A program made the translations under genes and the position numbers. This document shows positions 35,682 to 43,865 of a DNA stretch of 64,000 nucleotides, piece by piece. Within the stretch, counting starts at the first letter, position 1, and each line of letters opens with the position of its first letter. A model generated the notes under the pieces. It was not told the origin of the DNA, did no database searches, and saw only the letters and a list, made by a program, of their open reading frames with translations. The DNA is from Rhodospirillaceae bacterium LM-1 (GTDB lineage: Bacteria > Pseudomonadota > Alphaproteobacteria > Rhodospirillales > WMHbin7), in contig CACUVI010000012.1 of NCBI GenBank assembly GCA_902725215.1, positions 1-64,000 of the forward strand, given 5' to 3'.

Positions 35682-36161
35682 TCAGCGTTCTTGCGTTCGG
35701 GTTCGAACAAAGCGCATGAGGGAGAGGGTTTCCGCATCTTCTTGGCGGGGGATAAGGGCGGGCGTATGACTGGCAAGGGCTTCGACCCGCACTTCGGCGA
35801 TGCCCCTATGTATCAAATATTCCCGGACCGCCAACGCCCGTTTGAGCGCCAAAAGGCCGGGCTTCTGCTCGGCGCGCCTCTCGCGGCTGTCGATAAATCC
35901 CTCAGTGACGACCTGCAATTCTGGATAGGCGAGCAATGTCGCGGCCTGACGATCAAGCGTGGTTTTCGCTTGCAAGGTCAGCCGGGCAGATTCGGAAGGA
36001 AAGAAGACCTTCGCATCGGCCTCCTCTATTGGACTTTGCAAGACGCAGGGAAGGGAGAAGTCAATTCCATTGCGTGTCTTGTCGCCAGGACAACCTAGGC
36101 CGTTTGCCACGGCTCCGCCCATGAAGACGGTAAATATGGCTAAGAAGAAAAATTTGCGCAT
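35682..36161 (-). CDS. OmpA-like exported protein
   Basis: A 159-residue protein with a signal peptide ('FFFLAIFTVFMGGAVANG') and a degenerate OmpA/MotB peptidoglycan-binding domain: 'KVFFPSESARLTLQAKTTLD', 'ELQVVTEGFIDSRER', 'ALKRALAVREYLIHRGIAEV'. The Asp of 'GFIDS' and the Arg of 'LAVREYL' occupy the positions that bind diaminopimelate, although the usual GHTD is altered. It has two cysteines near the N-terminus (GCPGDK, LPCVLQ). It lies 16 bp downstream of the Sel1-like gene, at the end of a three-gene envelope group. Confidence 0.7.
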   Translation of the reverse strand: MRKFFFLAIFTVFMGGAVANGLGCPGDKTRNGIDFSLPCVLQSPIEEADAKVFFPSESARLTLQAKTTLDRQAATLLAYPELQVVTEGFIDSRERRAEQKPGLLALKRALAVREYLIHRGIAEVRVEALASHTPALIPRQEDAETLSLMRFVRTRTQER

Positions 36162-36177
36162 CGGCAGAGAACATCGG

Positions 36178-37473
36178 TCAATAGGTCAGAGCGTAGGTTT
36201 CTCTGCGCGTGCGGAAGGGCCAGAATCCCTTACGGGCCAAGTCCTCTCGCAGGCCTTGGGCGGCACGTCGGCCCTGCAACGCCGCCTCGGGCGGCAACTG
36301 GGCGATCAGATCGCCCCAGACCTGAGAGACATCCAACAGCACAAGACCTTCATAGCCTTCCATGGCAACGAGCAAATTGAATTCCTCTTGCAATAGATAG
36401 GCCCACGCCAAGGCCTTCTGGAAATCACGCGCCACGTCCTGGCCATGAGCGTACATAACAACGAGATTCAGCATGGCGGGCGCATTGCCCTGCTGGGCTG
36501 CGCGCAACAACATATCCACGCCGCGTTGACCATCCTTATGGCCGAGCCGCTCGTTGGAGAAAATCAACCCCATCACGGCAAGCCCTTCCGGTTCGTTTTG
36601 AGCGGCTGCATTTTGCGCCCAAGTCAGGGCATTCTCCATGTCGGCCTTCCCACCCAGACCCTGGACTAGAAAGCGGGCAAAACGGGCCATGGCCTTGGCG
36701 TTTCCCGCTTGGGCCGCATTCGCGTACCAGTGCCGCGCCTTCATCTGGTCGGGCTTGAAGTTCTTGGCTTCATCGCGCAGAGCGAAGAGAGCGGTTTCCT
36801 TTCTGGACGGAGAAACGAAGAAGTCGTCCATGCGCGCTTCATAAAGCATTCCCAAATGCAACATCGACGGTACAGAACCGATTGCGGCGGCTCTCTCGCA
36901 GGTGCTTAGAGGGCGGCGGGAGAAACGGGAGATATTGGAGGAAGAAAGACACAAGACCTCCATGGCGCTCACATCGCCCTTGGTTGCAGCGTCATCCAAG
37001 AGGCGGCTTGCTTCATAGCGATTGAAGAGGGATTTATTCATAATCCTCTCCGCCCTCAGCAAGAATGCGGCTTCATCCGGCGATATTTTCGCCGCTCTTT
37101 CGAGCCAGCTACGCGCGATCTGTTGTTGGGTGGGATCGGCAGAAATCATCTCTGCGTACTCCAGCATGGCGAAAACATACCCGCCCTCTGCCGCCTTCAG
37201 GTGCCAGTTGAGAGATTGGGCTTGGTCAAATAGCGGGGATAGGTCGTGGCCGCGTGAACGGGCAAGGTAAAATTGCGCAGCCGGATCGCCATTTTCAGCA
37301 AAGGGTGTCATGCCCTGGTTCAATTTCCATAATTGCTGCTTGATGTCGGCAGAGGGCGTCTTGCTTTCCCATTCGTAGAGAACGGTCGAATAGTCCTCAG
37401 CGATGGCCGCTTGCTGGAACATGAGCAAGCCCGCAAGTGCGGCAACAAGGAAATGGCATTTGGAAAGTTGCAT
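36178..37473 (-). CDS. Exported Sel1/TPR-repeat protein
   Basis: A 431-residue protein with a signal peptide ('FLVAALAGLLMFQQAAIA') and a chain of Sel1-like repeats: 'GDPAAQFYLARSRGHDLS', 'AEGGYVFAMLEYAEMISAD', 'AAIGSVPSMLHLGMLYEAR', 'AAQAGNAKAMARFARFLVQG', 'AAQNEPEGLAVMGLIFSNE', 'AQQGNAPAMLNLVVMYAHG'. Such solenoids serve as protein-binding platforms, here in the periplasm. Partner and process are unknown. A long perfect hairpin separates it from the upstream peptidoglycan-binding gene. Confidence 0.7.
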   Translation of the reverse strand: MQLSKCHFLVAALAGLLMFQQAAIAEDYSTVLYEWESKTPSADIKQQLWKLNQGMTPFAENGDPAAQFYLARSRGHDLSPLFDQAQSLNWHLKAAEGGYVFAMLEYAEMISADPTQQQIARSWLERAAKISPDEAAFLLRAERIMNKSLFNRYEASRLLDDAATKGDVSAMEVLCLSSSNISRFSRRPLSTCERAAAIGSVPSMLHLGMLYEARMDDFFVSPSRKETALFALRDEAKNFKPDQMKARHWYANAAQAGNAKAMARFARFLVQGLGGKADMENALTWAQNAAAQNEPEGLAVMGLIFSNERLGHKDGQRGVDMLLRAAQQGNAPAMLNLVVMYAHGQDVARDFQKALAWAYLLQEEFNLLVAMEGYEGLVLLDVSQVWGDLIAQLPPEAALQGRRAAQGLREDLARKGFWPFRTRRETYALTY

Positions 37474-37492
37474 GACGTGCTCCGCAAAATGC

Positions 37493-37520
37493 GTTCCCGG
37501 CAGGAGCGCCTGCCGGGAAC
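37493..37520 (-). terminator. Strong intercistronic hairpin
   Basis: GTTCCCGGCAGG (37493-37504) and CCTGCCGGGAAC (37509-37520) form a perfect 12-bp stem with a 4-base loop, 8 bp after the peptidoglycan-binding gene. On the minus strand only a short TTTT occurs behind it (cgcatTTTgc region), so it could be a partial terminator or an mRNA stabiliser that sets different levels for the two genes. Confidence 0.55.
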
Positions 37521-37527
37521 CAAAAGG

Positions 37528-38025
37528 TTACTTGCGTCGATAAGGTGGAAGCGGGTTATTGTTCCTCTCCCCCGTATCCTGCCAATTGTCGCGTGGATCA
37601 TACCAGGGTCTAGGCTTGCATTTGTAGATTGCGCCAGTGTTTGGGTCTCTGGCGGTATATTCATCGATTCTATCCCAGCCCCGGCCCGAGGCATTGCAAT
37701 CCTTTTGATTGTTGCCCTGGTGTGAAGGCATCGGGACAGGTTTGTTGAACTTATCCCTTTCGTTTTCCGCCAACCTAAGCCCGATCTGGGCTTCCGTCGG
37801 CCCGCCTGGGCGCATGAGGCCATCGATCTTCAAGCCCATGTCCTTCTGAAAGGCTTTCAGGGAATTGAACATCAGCCGGTCGGGGTAAGGCGTCATGCCG
37901 TAGCTTTGCGGCGGCGCATAATAGCCCAGACGGTTGAGTGCCTGTTTGGTGTTCAAAGTGTCGTCGGGATCGACGTTGTAATCGTCTCCGATCACTTTCC
38001 TGATCTGGAATGGTGGGGTTAACAT
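37528..38025 (-). CDS. Peptidoglycan-binding-like domain protein
   Basis: A 165-residue protein beginning MLTPPFQIRKVIGDDYNVD, chosen because GAAGGAAG lies upstream of the ATG at 38025; an in-frame ATG at 38043 lacks one. Residues 20-85 form a peptidoglycan-binding-like repeat: 'LNTKQALNRLGYY', 'MFNSLKAFQKDMGLKIDG', 'MRPGGPTEAQIG'. The C-terminal half is rich in Asn, Pro and charged residues with two Cys ('KDCNASGRGWDR', 'AIYKCKPRPWYDP'). No signal peptide, so if it acts on the wall it must use another route. It resembles, in this respect, the signal-less muramidase at 8769. Confidence 0.6.
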   Translation of the reverse strand: MLTPPFQIRKVIGDDYNVDPDDTLNTKQALNRLGYYAPPQSYGMTPYPDRLMFNSLKAFQKDMGLKIDGLMRPGGPTEAQIGLRLAENERDKFNKPVPMPSHQGNNQKDCNASGRGWDRIDEYTARDPNTGAIYKCKPRPWYDPRDNWQDTGERNNNPLPPYRRK

Positions 38026-38225
38026 GGTGAATGCTTCCTTCATTGACGGCCACAGGCAATCCGGCTCAGGCGCGCCGACCGCGCCATTGCCGCCTGCGGC
38101 GGATGGTTGATGACGATTGTGGCTTGGGAAGCCTCTGAGTTCTCGCCCCAACGGCAGGGCTTGGCGCTGCTGGCCAGCGCGCGCAAGTTGTCCTGCCGAC
38201 GAAACGGCTCGGGAAGCTCGAAAAG

Positions 38226-38255
38226 AGCCTATGACTAACAGGAGAATATTGTCAA
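38226..38255 (-). promoter_or_regulatory. Possible sigma-70 promoter upstream of the envelope cluster
   Basis: On the minus strand a perfect TTGACA (38255-38250) is followed after 16-17 bases by an ATAGG-type -10 of weak match. It would give a leader of about 190 nt before the ATG at 38025. Confidence 0.3.
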
Positions 38256-38292
38256 GAACAAAGGCGGATTGGTCGTTGGACTTGTTCCAGCC

Positions 38293-39162
38293 CTACCAGC
38301 GAAAGGTGGGAATGACGGCGGTTGGCGTCGCGCCGTGACGATGGATCAACATCTCCACGTCGGCTTGGCTTGGCGTCTGTCCCCAATCGATCCCCAGCTC
38401 CGATCGGTGAATGCCGCCGATCACCAGCGCGCTGTCGATGCCCGCCGCATTGGCGCCAGCAATGTCGGTATGCAGGCCATCGCCCACTGCTAGCGCTTTT
38501 TGTCCTGGCTTCAAGCCTAGGGCTTGCAGGCAGGTGGGATAGATGGCCGGATCGGGCTTGCCGCGCTGGACCACGCTGCCGCCCAAGGCGCGGTAGCGTT
38601 CGGCCAAAGCGCCCGCGCAGACCACGGGTTCTCCCAGACGGATGACCGTCAGGTCGGGATTGGCGCAGACCATCGGCAGGCCTCTGGACGCCGCCTTGGC
38701 CAGCACGTTCTCATAATCGGCGACCGTTTCCGAGAAATCGACCGGCCCGGTATTCAAGACGAAATCGGCTTTGTCCAGCGGGGCATCGCGGTAATCCAGG
38801 CCTTCAAAGACATTGCGGTCGCGCTCTGGCCCCAGATGGTAGATGCGCGGCCCCAAATTCTTGAAGAAGGGGTCGGTTCTGGCCTTCAGTTCAAGATAGA
38901 CGGCTTCGCCCGAGGACATGACCGATCCATACAGATCGCGCTCGATGCCCATCTTGCCCATCGCCTCGATCAGGGCGAAACCGCGCCTGGGCGCGTTGGA
39001 CAAAAGCACGGTTGGCTTGCCCAGTTCCTTCAGTCGGGCCAGCGTGTCGGCGGCGCCTGGATAGGGCTGGGTTCCGTCATGGATGACGCCCCAGAGATCG
39101 AGAATAAAACCGTCATAGCGATCGGCCAGGATCGCAAAACCGGGCAGAATTTCGCCGTTCAT
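38293..39162 (-). CDS. HAD-superfamily class IIA hydrolase (TIGR01459-like)
   Basis: A 289-residue cytoplasmic HAD protein of the NagD-like class IIA. Motif I is 'FILDLWGVIHDGTQPYPGA' with Asp22 as nucleophile; the second Asp of the usual DxD is replaced by Trp24, as in the TIGR01459 subgroup, so phosphatase turnover may be weak. Motif II 'TVLLSNAPRRG', motif III around 'RGKPDPAIYPTCLQALG' and motif IV 'ALAVGDGLHTDIAGANAAG' are present. The substrate is unknown. Its start overlaps the pyrD stop (ATGA). Confidence 0.8.
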   Translation of the reverse strand: MNGEILPGFAILADRYDGFILDLWGVIHDGTQPYPGAADTLARLKELGKPTVLLSNAPRRGFALIEAMGKMGIERDLYGSVMSSGEAVYLELKARTDPFFKNLGPRIYHLGPERDRNVFEGLDYRDAPLDKADFVLNTGPVDFSETVADYENVLAKAASRGLPMVCANPDLTVIRLGEPVVCAGALAERYRALGGSVVQRGKPDPAIYPTCLQALGLKPGQKALAVGDGLHTDIAGANAAGIDSALVIGGIHRSELGIDWGQTPSQADVEMLIHRHGATPTAVIPTFRW

Positions 39163-40220
39163 CGATGGTCCGCCCCGATCGCCTGACCAAGTTGCGTGAA
39201 TCCGTCGCGGCGCAGCAGGTAATACAGTTCGCGCTTGATGCGCTCGACCAGCCCCGGCCCCTTATAGACAAGGGCAGAATAGACCTGAACCAGCGAAGCG
39301 CCTGCGCGAATTTTGGCGTAGGCGTCGGCACCCGAGGCGATGCCGCCAACGCCGATCAAGGGAATGGCGCCTTTGGTCAGACGGTAAAAATCGGCCAGCA
39401 TCTCGGTGGATGCGACGAACAGCGGTTTGCCGCTAAGGCCGCCCGTTTCGTTGCGCTGCGCCGAGCGCAGGCTGGCGGGTCTTGCGATGGTGGTATTGGA
39501 AACGATCAGCCCATCGATGCCGTTGGCCAGGACGACGTCGGCAATATCCTTGCGGTCCTGGCTTTCCAGGTCCGGAGCCACCTTGACCAGCAGGGGCGGC
39601 GAATTTTCGGGAACGGCGGTTTTCAGGGCGGCCTTGGTGCGGCCCAAAAGAGCCGACAGCGCATCACGGCCCTGAAGGGCGCGAAGGCCAGGCGTATTGG
39701 GCGACGAGATGTTGACCACCAGATAGCTGGCCATGGGAGCCAGCAGAACGGCTCCTTTCTCATAGTCGGCGGCGGCGTCCTCGGTGGTCTTGTTCTTGCC
39801 GATATTGACGCCGATGATGCCGGGCTTGCTTTTGTGGCGCGCCAGTCTGCCGCGCACGGCGATGGCGCCGTCATTGTTGAAACCCATGCGGTTGATGACC
39901 GCCTCGTCCTCGGCCAGCCTGAACAGACGGGGGCGCGGATTGCCCGCCTGGGGCTGGGGGGTCACGGTGCCGATCTCGACAAAGCCGAAGCCCAGATTCA
40001 GGAGCGCGTCAGGCACCTCGGCGTTTTTGTCAAACCCCGCCGCCAAGCCGACCGGATTGGGGAAATGCAATCCCCACAGCTCCTGGGCCAGAAGCTGGGG
40101 ATCCGTTTTCGCAAGCTTGGGAAACAGGCCGGAGGACAAGGCCCTGAGGGCCAGCAGATGCGCTTCCTCGGGGTCGAGGCGCCTAAGAAAAGGCCAAAGC
40201 AGGGGGTAAATGTCAAACAA
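39159..40220 (-). CDS. pyrD: Dihydroorotate dehydrogenase (quinone), class 2
   Basis: A 353-residue PyrD that oxidises dihydroorotate to orotate in pyrimidine synthesis and passes electrons to ubiquinone. The N-terminal helices for membrane/quinone contact ('YPLLWPFLRRLDPEEAHLLA') define class 2. FMN and substrate blocks: 'NPVGLAAGFDKNAEVPDALL', 'FVEIGTVTPQPQAGNPRPR', 'NRMGFNNDGA', catalytic Ser in 'NISSPNTPGLRALQ', 'LIVSNTTIARP', 'IGVGGIASGADAYAKIRAG'. It is 5 bp downstream of the DUF952 gene and overlaps the HAD gene, forming one operon. Confidence 0.95.
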   Translation of the reverse strand: MFDIYPLLWPFLRRLDPEEAHLLALRALSSGLFPKLAKTDPQLLAQELWGLHFPNPVGLAAGFDKNAEVPDALLNLGFGFVEIGTVTPQPQAGNPRPRLFRLAEDEAVINRMGFNNDGAIAVRGRLARHKSKPGIIGVNIGKNKTTEDAAADYEKGAVLLAPMASYLVVNISSPNTPGLRALQGRDALSALLGRTKAALKTAVPENSPPLLVKVAPDLESQDRKDIADVVLANGIDGLIVSNTTIARPASLRSAQRNETGGLSGKPLFVASTEMLADFYRLTKGAIPLIGVGGIASGADAYAKIRAGASLVQVYSALVYKGPGLVERIKRELYYLLRRDGFTQLGQAIGADHR

Positions 40221-40225
40221 GGGAG

Positions 40226-40576
40226 TCAGTCCGTCAGCAGGGGAAATTCGTGCTCTCCCGAGGGACCCAGGGGAAGCGGCACCACTTCAAGCACGGCGGA
40301 AAGCGGCAAGGCCGCGTAAAGATGCGGGTAGAGCTCGCCCGAAGACGCAGCCTCCCAGCGCAAGGCGTCGCCCAGCAGGGCGGAATCGGCAACCAGCATC
40401 AAAAGATCGGCCTCGCCTGCCCGGTGGCGCGCAGCGCTGTCTTCGATCTGATCGCTGGTGGAAAAATGCAAGAACCCGTCCGACCGGTCCTGGTCCGAGC
40501 CTTCATAGACACCCTTGGCGGCGGCCAAAAGCCAATCCGCCTGTCGGCACAGATGATAGATGCGTTTCCCGGTCAT
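40226..40576 (-). CDS. DUF952 family protein
   Basis: A 116-residue cytoplasmic protein with the DUF952 pattern: 'IYHLCRQADWLLAAAKGVYE', 'DQDRSDGFLHFSTSDQIED', 'LLMLVADSALLGDALRWE' and 'GELYPHLYAALPLSAV'. The fold resembles ADP-ribosyl-handling and glutathione-transferase-like small domains, but the activity is unknown. It is frequently next to pyrD in alphaproteobacteria, as here (5 bp spacing), and is the first gene of the DUF952-pyrD-HAD operon. Confidence 0.85.
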   Translation of the reverse strand: MTGKRIYHLCRQADWLLAAAKGVYEGSDQDRSDGFLHFSTSDQIEDSAARHRAGEADLLMLVADSALLGDALRWEAASSGELYPHLYAALPLSAVLEVVPLPLGPSGEHEFPLLTD

Positions 40577-40755
40577 GGCCGGAAGCTAACCGAAGTTGCG
40601 CCGGATCGCCATGATTTTGCGCCAAGAGGGTGGGGAGAGCAATTTTTCTGTGTATAACTTTTGGCCAGTCTGGTGGAGAACTGGGGCTAGACCCATATCA
40701 ATTAAAAGCGACTAAAAGCGGCAAAGACCGCAGGTTAGGAAAAGGATAGCGGGTC

Positions 40756-40962
40756 ATGGCTGAATCGATGCAATTTCGCGAAGGGACCCGCCTGGAGGCG
40801 GCCCTGGACCTGGTTGAAAAGCTGGGTCAGGAAAATCTGGCCTTCGTACCCAGGCGGCCCAGCAACAACATGCTGGCGGCTGCGGTTTTGGCGGGCGATA
40901 TTTCGCCTGACCGGGCCGGGCGGGTCTGGAAGGCGATGCTGGCGGCTTCTCAGGAAGCATGA
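40756..40962 (+). CDS. Small protein of unknown function upstream of fliF
   Basis: A 68-residue helical cytoplasmic protein starting MAESMQFREGTRLEAALDLV, with 'NLAFVPRRPSNNMLAAAVLA' and 'DRAGRVWKAMLAASQEA'. AAAAGGATAG lies ahead of the ATG. I do not recognise the family. It is 221 bp before fliF on the same strand, so it might be a flagellar-related small protein or an independent gene; a weak hairpin with a T-run lies between them (41067-41095). Confidence 0.5.
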   Translation: MAESMQFREGTRLEAALDLVEKLGQENLAFVPRRPSNNMLAAAVLAGDISPDRAGRVWKAMLAASQEA

Positions 40963-41130
40963 GCTGCGGCCAATTTGGCCCTGGCTTGGCTGGCGACGGG
41001 CGGCATTCCGGGTGTCGTCTTGCAAACGATCTCCTTGAGACGAGGCGGAAATTTTTTCCCAGCTCTCGGCAAAAATTGCCGGGCGTTAACCTCTTTTTCA
41101 CGTGGTTGGAGCAGACTCGAAACTAGGAAA

Positions 41131-41150
41131 GCCCCTTGATGACAAGGGGC
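41131..41150 (+). promoter_or_regulatory. Perfect hairpin in the fliF leader
   Basis: GCCCCTTG (41131-41138) and CAAGGGGC (41143-41150) form a perfect 8-bp stem around an ATGA loop, 33 bp before the fliF GTG. It lacks a T-run, so it is probably an mRNA-stability or translation-control element at the head of the flagellar operon rather than a terminator. Confidence 0.4.
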
Positions 41151-41183
41151 AAGCTGTTGCGACGTTCTTGATCGAGGCCTGCC

Positions 41184-42827
41184 GTGAACGCCTTTTTACA
41201 ATCGTTGCGCAATCTGGGACCCGCCCGCCTGGCCGCCATGGTCGGCGTGGCCATCGGCATGATCGGATTCATCATCTTCATCGCTGCTCGCGTCAGTTCG
41301 GCGCCGATGGAGCTTTTGTACGGCGACCTGGAGCCGTCCGATGCCGGGCATGTCGCCCAGCGTCTTGATGGGCTGAAGATTCCCTACGAGGTTCGGAGCG
41401 GCAATCAGATTTTCGTGCCTGCCGATCAGGTGGGCAAGCTGCGCATGCAGCTGGCCGAGCAGGCGCTGCCGTCCGCAGGCGGATCGGTGGGCTACGAGAT
41501 TTTCGACAAGTCCGATCCCTTGGGATCGACCAGCTTCATGCAGAACCTGAATCTGGTTCGGGCGCTGGAAGGCGAATTGGCTCGCTCGATCAAGACGGTC
41601 GGCAACGTTAAGACTGCAAGGGTGCATCTGGTCATGCCCCGGCGCGAAATGTTCTCGCGCGAGGTGCAAGAACCCTCCGCCTCGATCATCTTGAAAATGA
41701 ACGGCGGCGGGCGTCTGAACGCCCAGCAGGTGTCGTCGATCCAGCATTTGGTGGCGGCCGCCGTGCCGCGCTTGCAGCCGACAAAGATTTCGATCGTCGA
41801 TGACAAGGGCACGCTGCTGGCCAGGGGCTTCGAGGACGACAAGCAGCTAATGAACCGCAATGCCGAGGAAATGCGTATTTCCTACGAGCAGCGTCTGGCT
41901 CGTCAGATCGAGGATCTGCTTGAAAAGACGGTCGGATTTGGAAAGGTCAGGGCCGAGGTCAGGGCCGATATCGACTTCGACCAGTTGGTGGTGAACGAAG
42001 AGAAATACGACCCGGAATCGCAGGTCGTGCGCTCGACGCGCACCATCACCGAGGATGTTCAGGCCCAAGACCAGGAATCCATGCCGGTGACGGTGGGCCA
42101 GAACCTGCCCGACACCAATGCCAACATCGCTGGCGCCACCAAGAATCAGAACAAGGAAGCCAGAAACGACGAGCTGGTGAACTACGAAATTTCGAAGAAG
42201 GTCACCAAGCAGGTGCGCGAAACCGGCGTGGTGAAGCGACTTTCCGTGGCCGTTCTGGTGGATGGCGTCTATAATAAGGACGGCGACCAACGCGCCTACG
42301 AAACCCGCAAGCAAGAAGAGATGGACCAGATCGCAACCCTGGTTCGCTCGGCCATCGGTTTCGACGACAAGCGCGGCGATCAGGTCGATGTCGTGAATAT
42401 GCGATTCGCCGAGGGCGATGCGGAAGCCGACAAGCCGCTCGACCTGATCTTCGGCTTCGAACAGGCTCAGATCATGCGCATGGCCGAGATTCTGGTCTTG
42501 AGCGTGGTGGCGATCCTGGTCATCTTGCTGGTGGTCCGTCCGCTGGTCACCAGAGCTTTCGAGACCATGCCGGCGGCGGCGGGAGAAGCTGGGCGCAAGC
42601 TCCTGGCCGAGCCGGGCATGTCACCCGCTCTGTCAGGTCCGGGCATGCCGCCAGCACCCGGCGTGCCGATGGAAGAAGAAATGGAGTCCCTCGACGAGCT
42701 TATCGACATCGACAAGGTCGAGGGCCGAGTCAAGGCATCGTCGATCAAGAAGATCGGCGAGATCATCGAGAAGCATCCGGAAGAGGCGCTGTCGATCATC
42801 CGCAATTGGATGTATCAGGAAGCATAG
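41184..42827 (+). CDS. fliF: Flagellar MS-ring protein FliF
   Basis: A 547-residue inner-membrane protein that builds the MS ring, the base of the flagellar motor. It has an N-terminal helix ('LAAMVGVAIGMIGFIIFIAA'), periplasmic ring-building motifs ('GGSVGYEIFDKSDPLGSTSF', 'RALEGELARSIKTVGNVKTA'), a second helix near residue 435 ('ILVLSVVAILVILLVVRPLV') and the C-terminal cytoplasmic tail 'IGEIIEKHPEEALSIIRNWM' that binds FliG. The start is a GTG with GAGG at ribosome-site distance. It opens the large flagellar operon; no sigma-54 promoter with GG-N10-GC was found in the 200 bp ahead. Confidence 0.95.
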   Translation: MNAFLQSLRNLGPARLAAMVGVAIGMIGFIIFIAARVSSAPMELLYGDLEPSDAGHVAQRLDGLKIPYEVRSGNQIFVPADQVGKLRMQLAEQALPSAGGSVGYEIFDKSDPLGSTSFMQNLNLVRALEGELARSIKTVGNVKTARVHLVMPRREMFSREVQEPSASIILKMNGGGRLNAQQVSSIQHLVAAAVPRLQPTKISIVDDKGTLLARGFEDDKQLMNRNAEEMRISYEQRLARQIEDLLEKTVGFGKVRAEVRADIDFDQLVVNEEKYDPESQVVRSTRTITEDVQAQDQESMPVTVGQNLPDTNANIAGATKNQNKEARNDELVNYEISKKVTKQVRETGVVKRLSVAVLVDGVYNKDGDQRAYETRKQEEMDQIATLVRSAIGFDDKRGDQVDVVNMRFAEGDAEADKPLDLIFGFEQAQIMRMAEILVLSVVAILVILLVVRPLVTRAFETMPAAAGEAGRKLLAEPGMSPALSGPGMPPAPGVPMEEEMESLDELIDIDKVEGRVKASSIKKIGEIIEKHPEEALSIIRNWMYQEA

Positions 42828-42845
42828 GCCGGGGAGAGCTAGGTC

Positions 42846-43865
42846 GTGGCGCGCATCAAGGAAGACTTTCGCACTTTGACCGGGCAGCAGAAGGCCGCCA
42901 TCTTCATGCTGGCCATCGGCGAGCAGCATTCCTCAAGATTGTTCTCGATCATGGACGACGAGGAAATCAAGGAACTTTCGCAGGTGATGGCCAATCTGGG
43001 TTCGGTCAACGCCACCTTGGTCGAGCGTTTGTTCATCGAATTCGCCGACCAGTTGGCCTCGACCGGTTCGCTGGTCGGATCGTTCGAAAGCACCGAACGC
43101 TTGCTGATGAAGGGCCTGCCCAAGGATCGCGTCGATCTGATTATGGAAGAAATTCGCGGCCCCGCCGGCCGCACCATGTGGGACAAGCTGGGCAATGTGA
43201 ACGAACAGGTGCTGGCCAACTATCTAAAGAACGAATATCCGCAGACCGTCGCGGTGGTGATGAGCAAGATCAAATCCGACCATGGCGCCCGCGTCTTGTC
43301 CTTGCTGCCTGAAAATTTCGCCATGGAAGTGGTGATGCGCATGCTGCGCATGGAGGCTGTGCAGAAGGAAGTGTTGGACGGCGTTGAAAAGACCTTGCGA
43401 ACGGAATTCATGAGCAATCTGGCCCGCACGGCCAGACGCGACTCGCACGAGGTGATGGCGGAAATCTTCAACAACCTCGACCGCAACACCGAGGCGCGCT
43501 TCATGTCGGCGCTGGAAGAACGCAACCGCGAATCGGCCGAGCGCATCAAGCAGCTCATGTTCACCTTCGAGGATCTTACCCGCGTCGATTCCTCGGGCAT
43601 TCAGATCCTGCTGCGCAATGTCGAGAAGGAAAAGCTGGCGCTGGCGCTCAAGGGCGGTTCGGACGCTGTCAAGGAACTCTTCTTCAAGAACATGTCCGAG
43701 CGCTTGGGCAAGATGCTGAAAGAAGACATGGAAGCGCTTGGCCCCGTGCGTCTGAAGGACGTAGACGAGGCGCAGACCGCCATTGTGATGGTGGCCAAGG
43801 ACCTTTCCGCCAGCGGCCAGATCGTTATTTCCGAGGGCGGCGCCGAAGACGAGCTTGTATACTAA
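42846..43865 (+). CDS. fliG: Flagellar motor switch protein FliG
   Basis: A 339-residue switch protein that links the MS ring to the rotor and receives torque from the stator. Present: the N-terminal FliF-binding domain ('[20 protein letters not shown]'), the middle-domain motif '[20 protein letters not shown]' (EHPQ-like) with the following helices, and the charged C-terminal torque helix around '[20 protein letters not shown]' and '[20 protein letters not shown]'. It begins with GTG 18 bp after fliF and ends in a TAATG overlap with fliH. Confidence 0.95.
   Translation: MARIKEDFRTLTGQQKAAIFMLAIGEQHSSRLFSIMDDEEIKELSQVMANLGSVNATLVERLFIEFADQLASTGSLVGSFESTERLLMKGLPKDRVDLIMEEIRGPAGRTMWDKLGNVNEQVLANYLKNEYPQTVAVVMSKIKSDHGARVLSLLPENFAMEVVMRMLRMEAVQKEVLDGVEKTLRTEFMSNLARTARRDSHEVMAEIFNNLDRNTEARFMSALEERNRESAERIKQLMFTFEDLTRVDSSGIQILLRNVEKEKLALALKGGSDAVKELFFKNMSERLGKMLKEDMEALGPVRLKDVDEAQTAIVMVAKDLSASGQIVISEGGAEDELVY

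Noticed and set aside
41067-41095. Hairpin CGGCAA/TTGCCG followed at distance by TTTTT before fliF
   Set aside because: The T-run is separated from the short stem by about 10 bases, so I did not call it a terminator.
40963-41183. Search for a sigma-54 or sigma-28 promoter before fliF
   Set aside because: No GG-N10-GC or sigma-28 pattern of acceptable quality was found.
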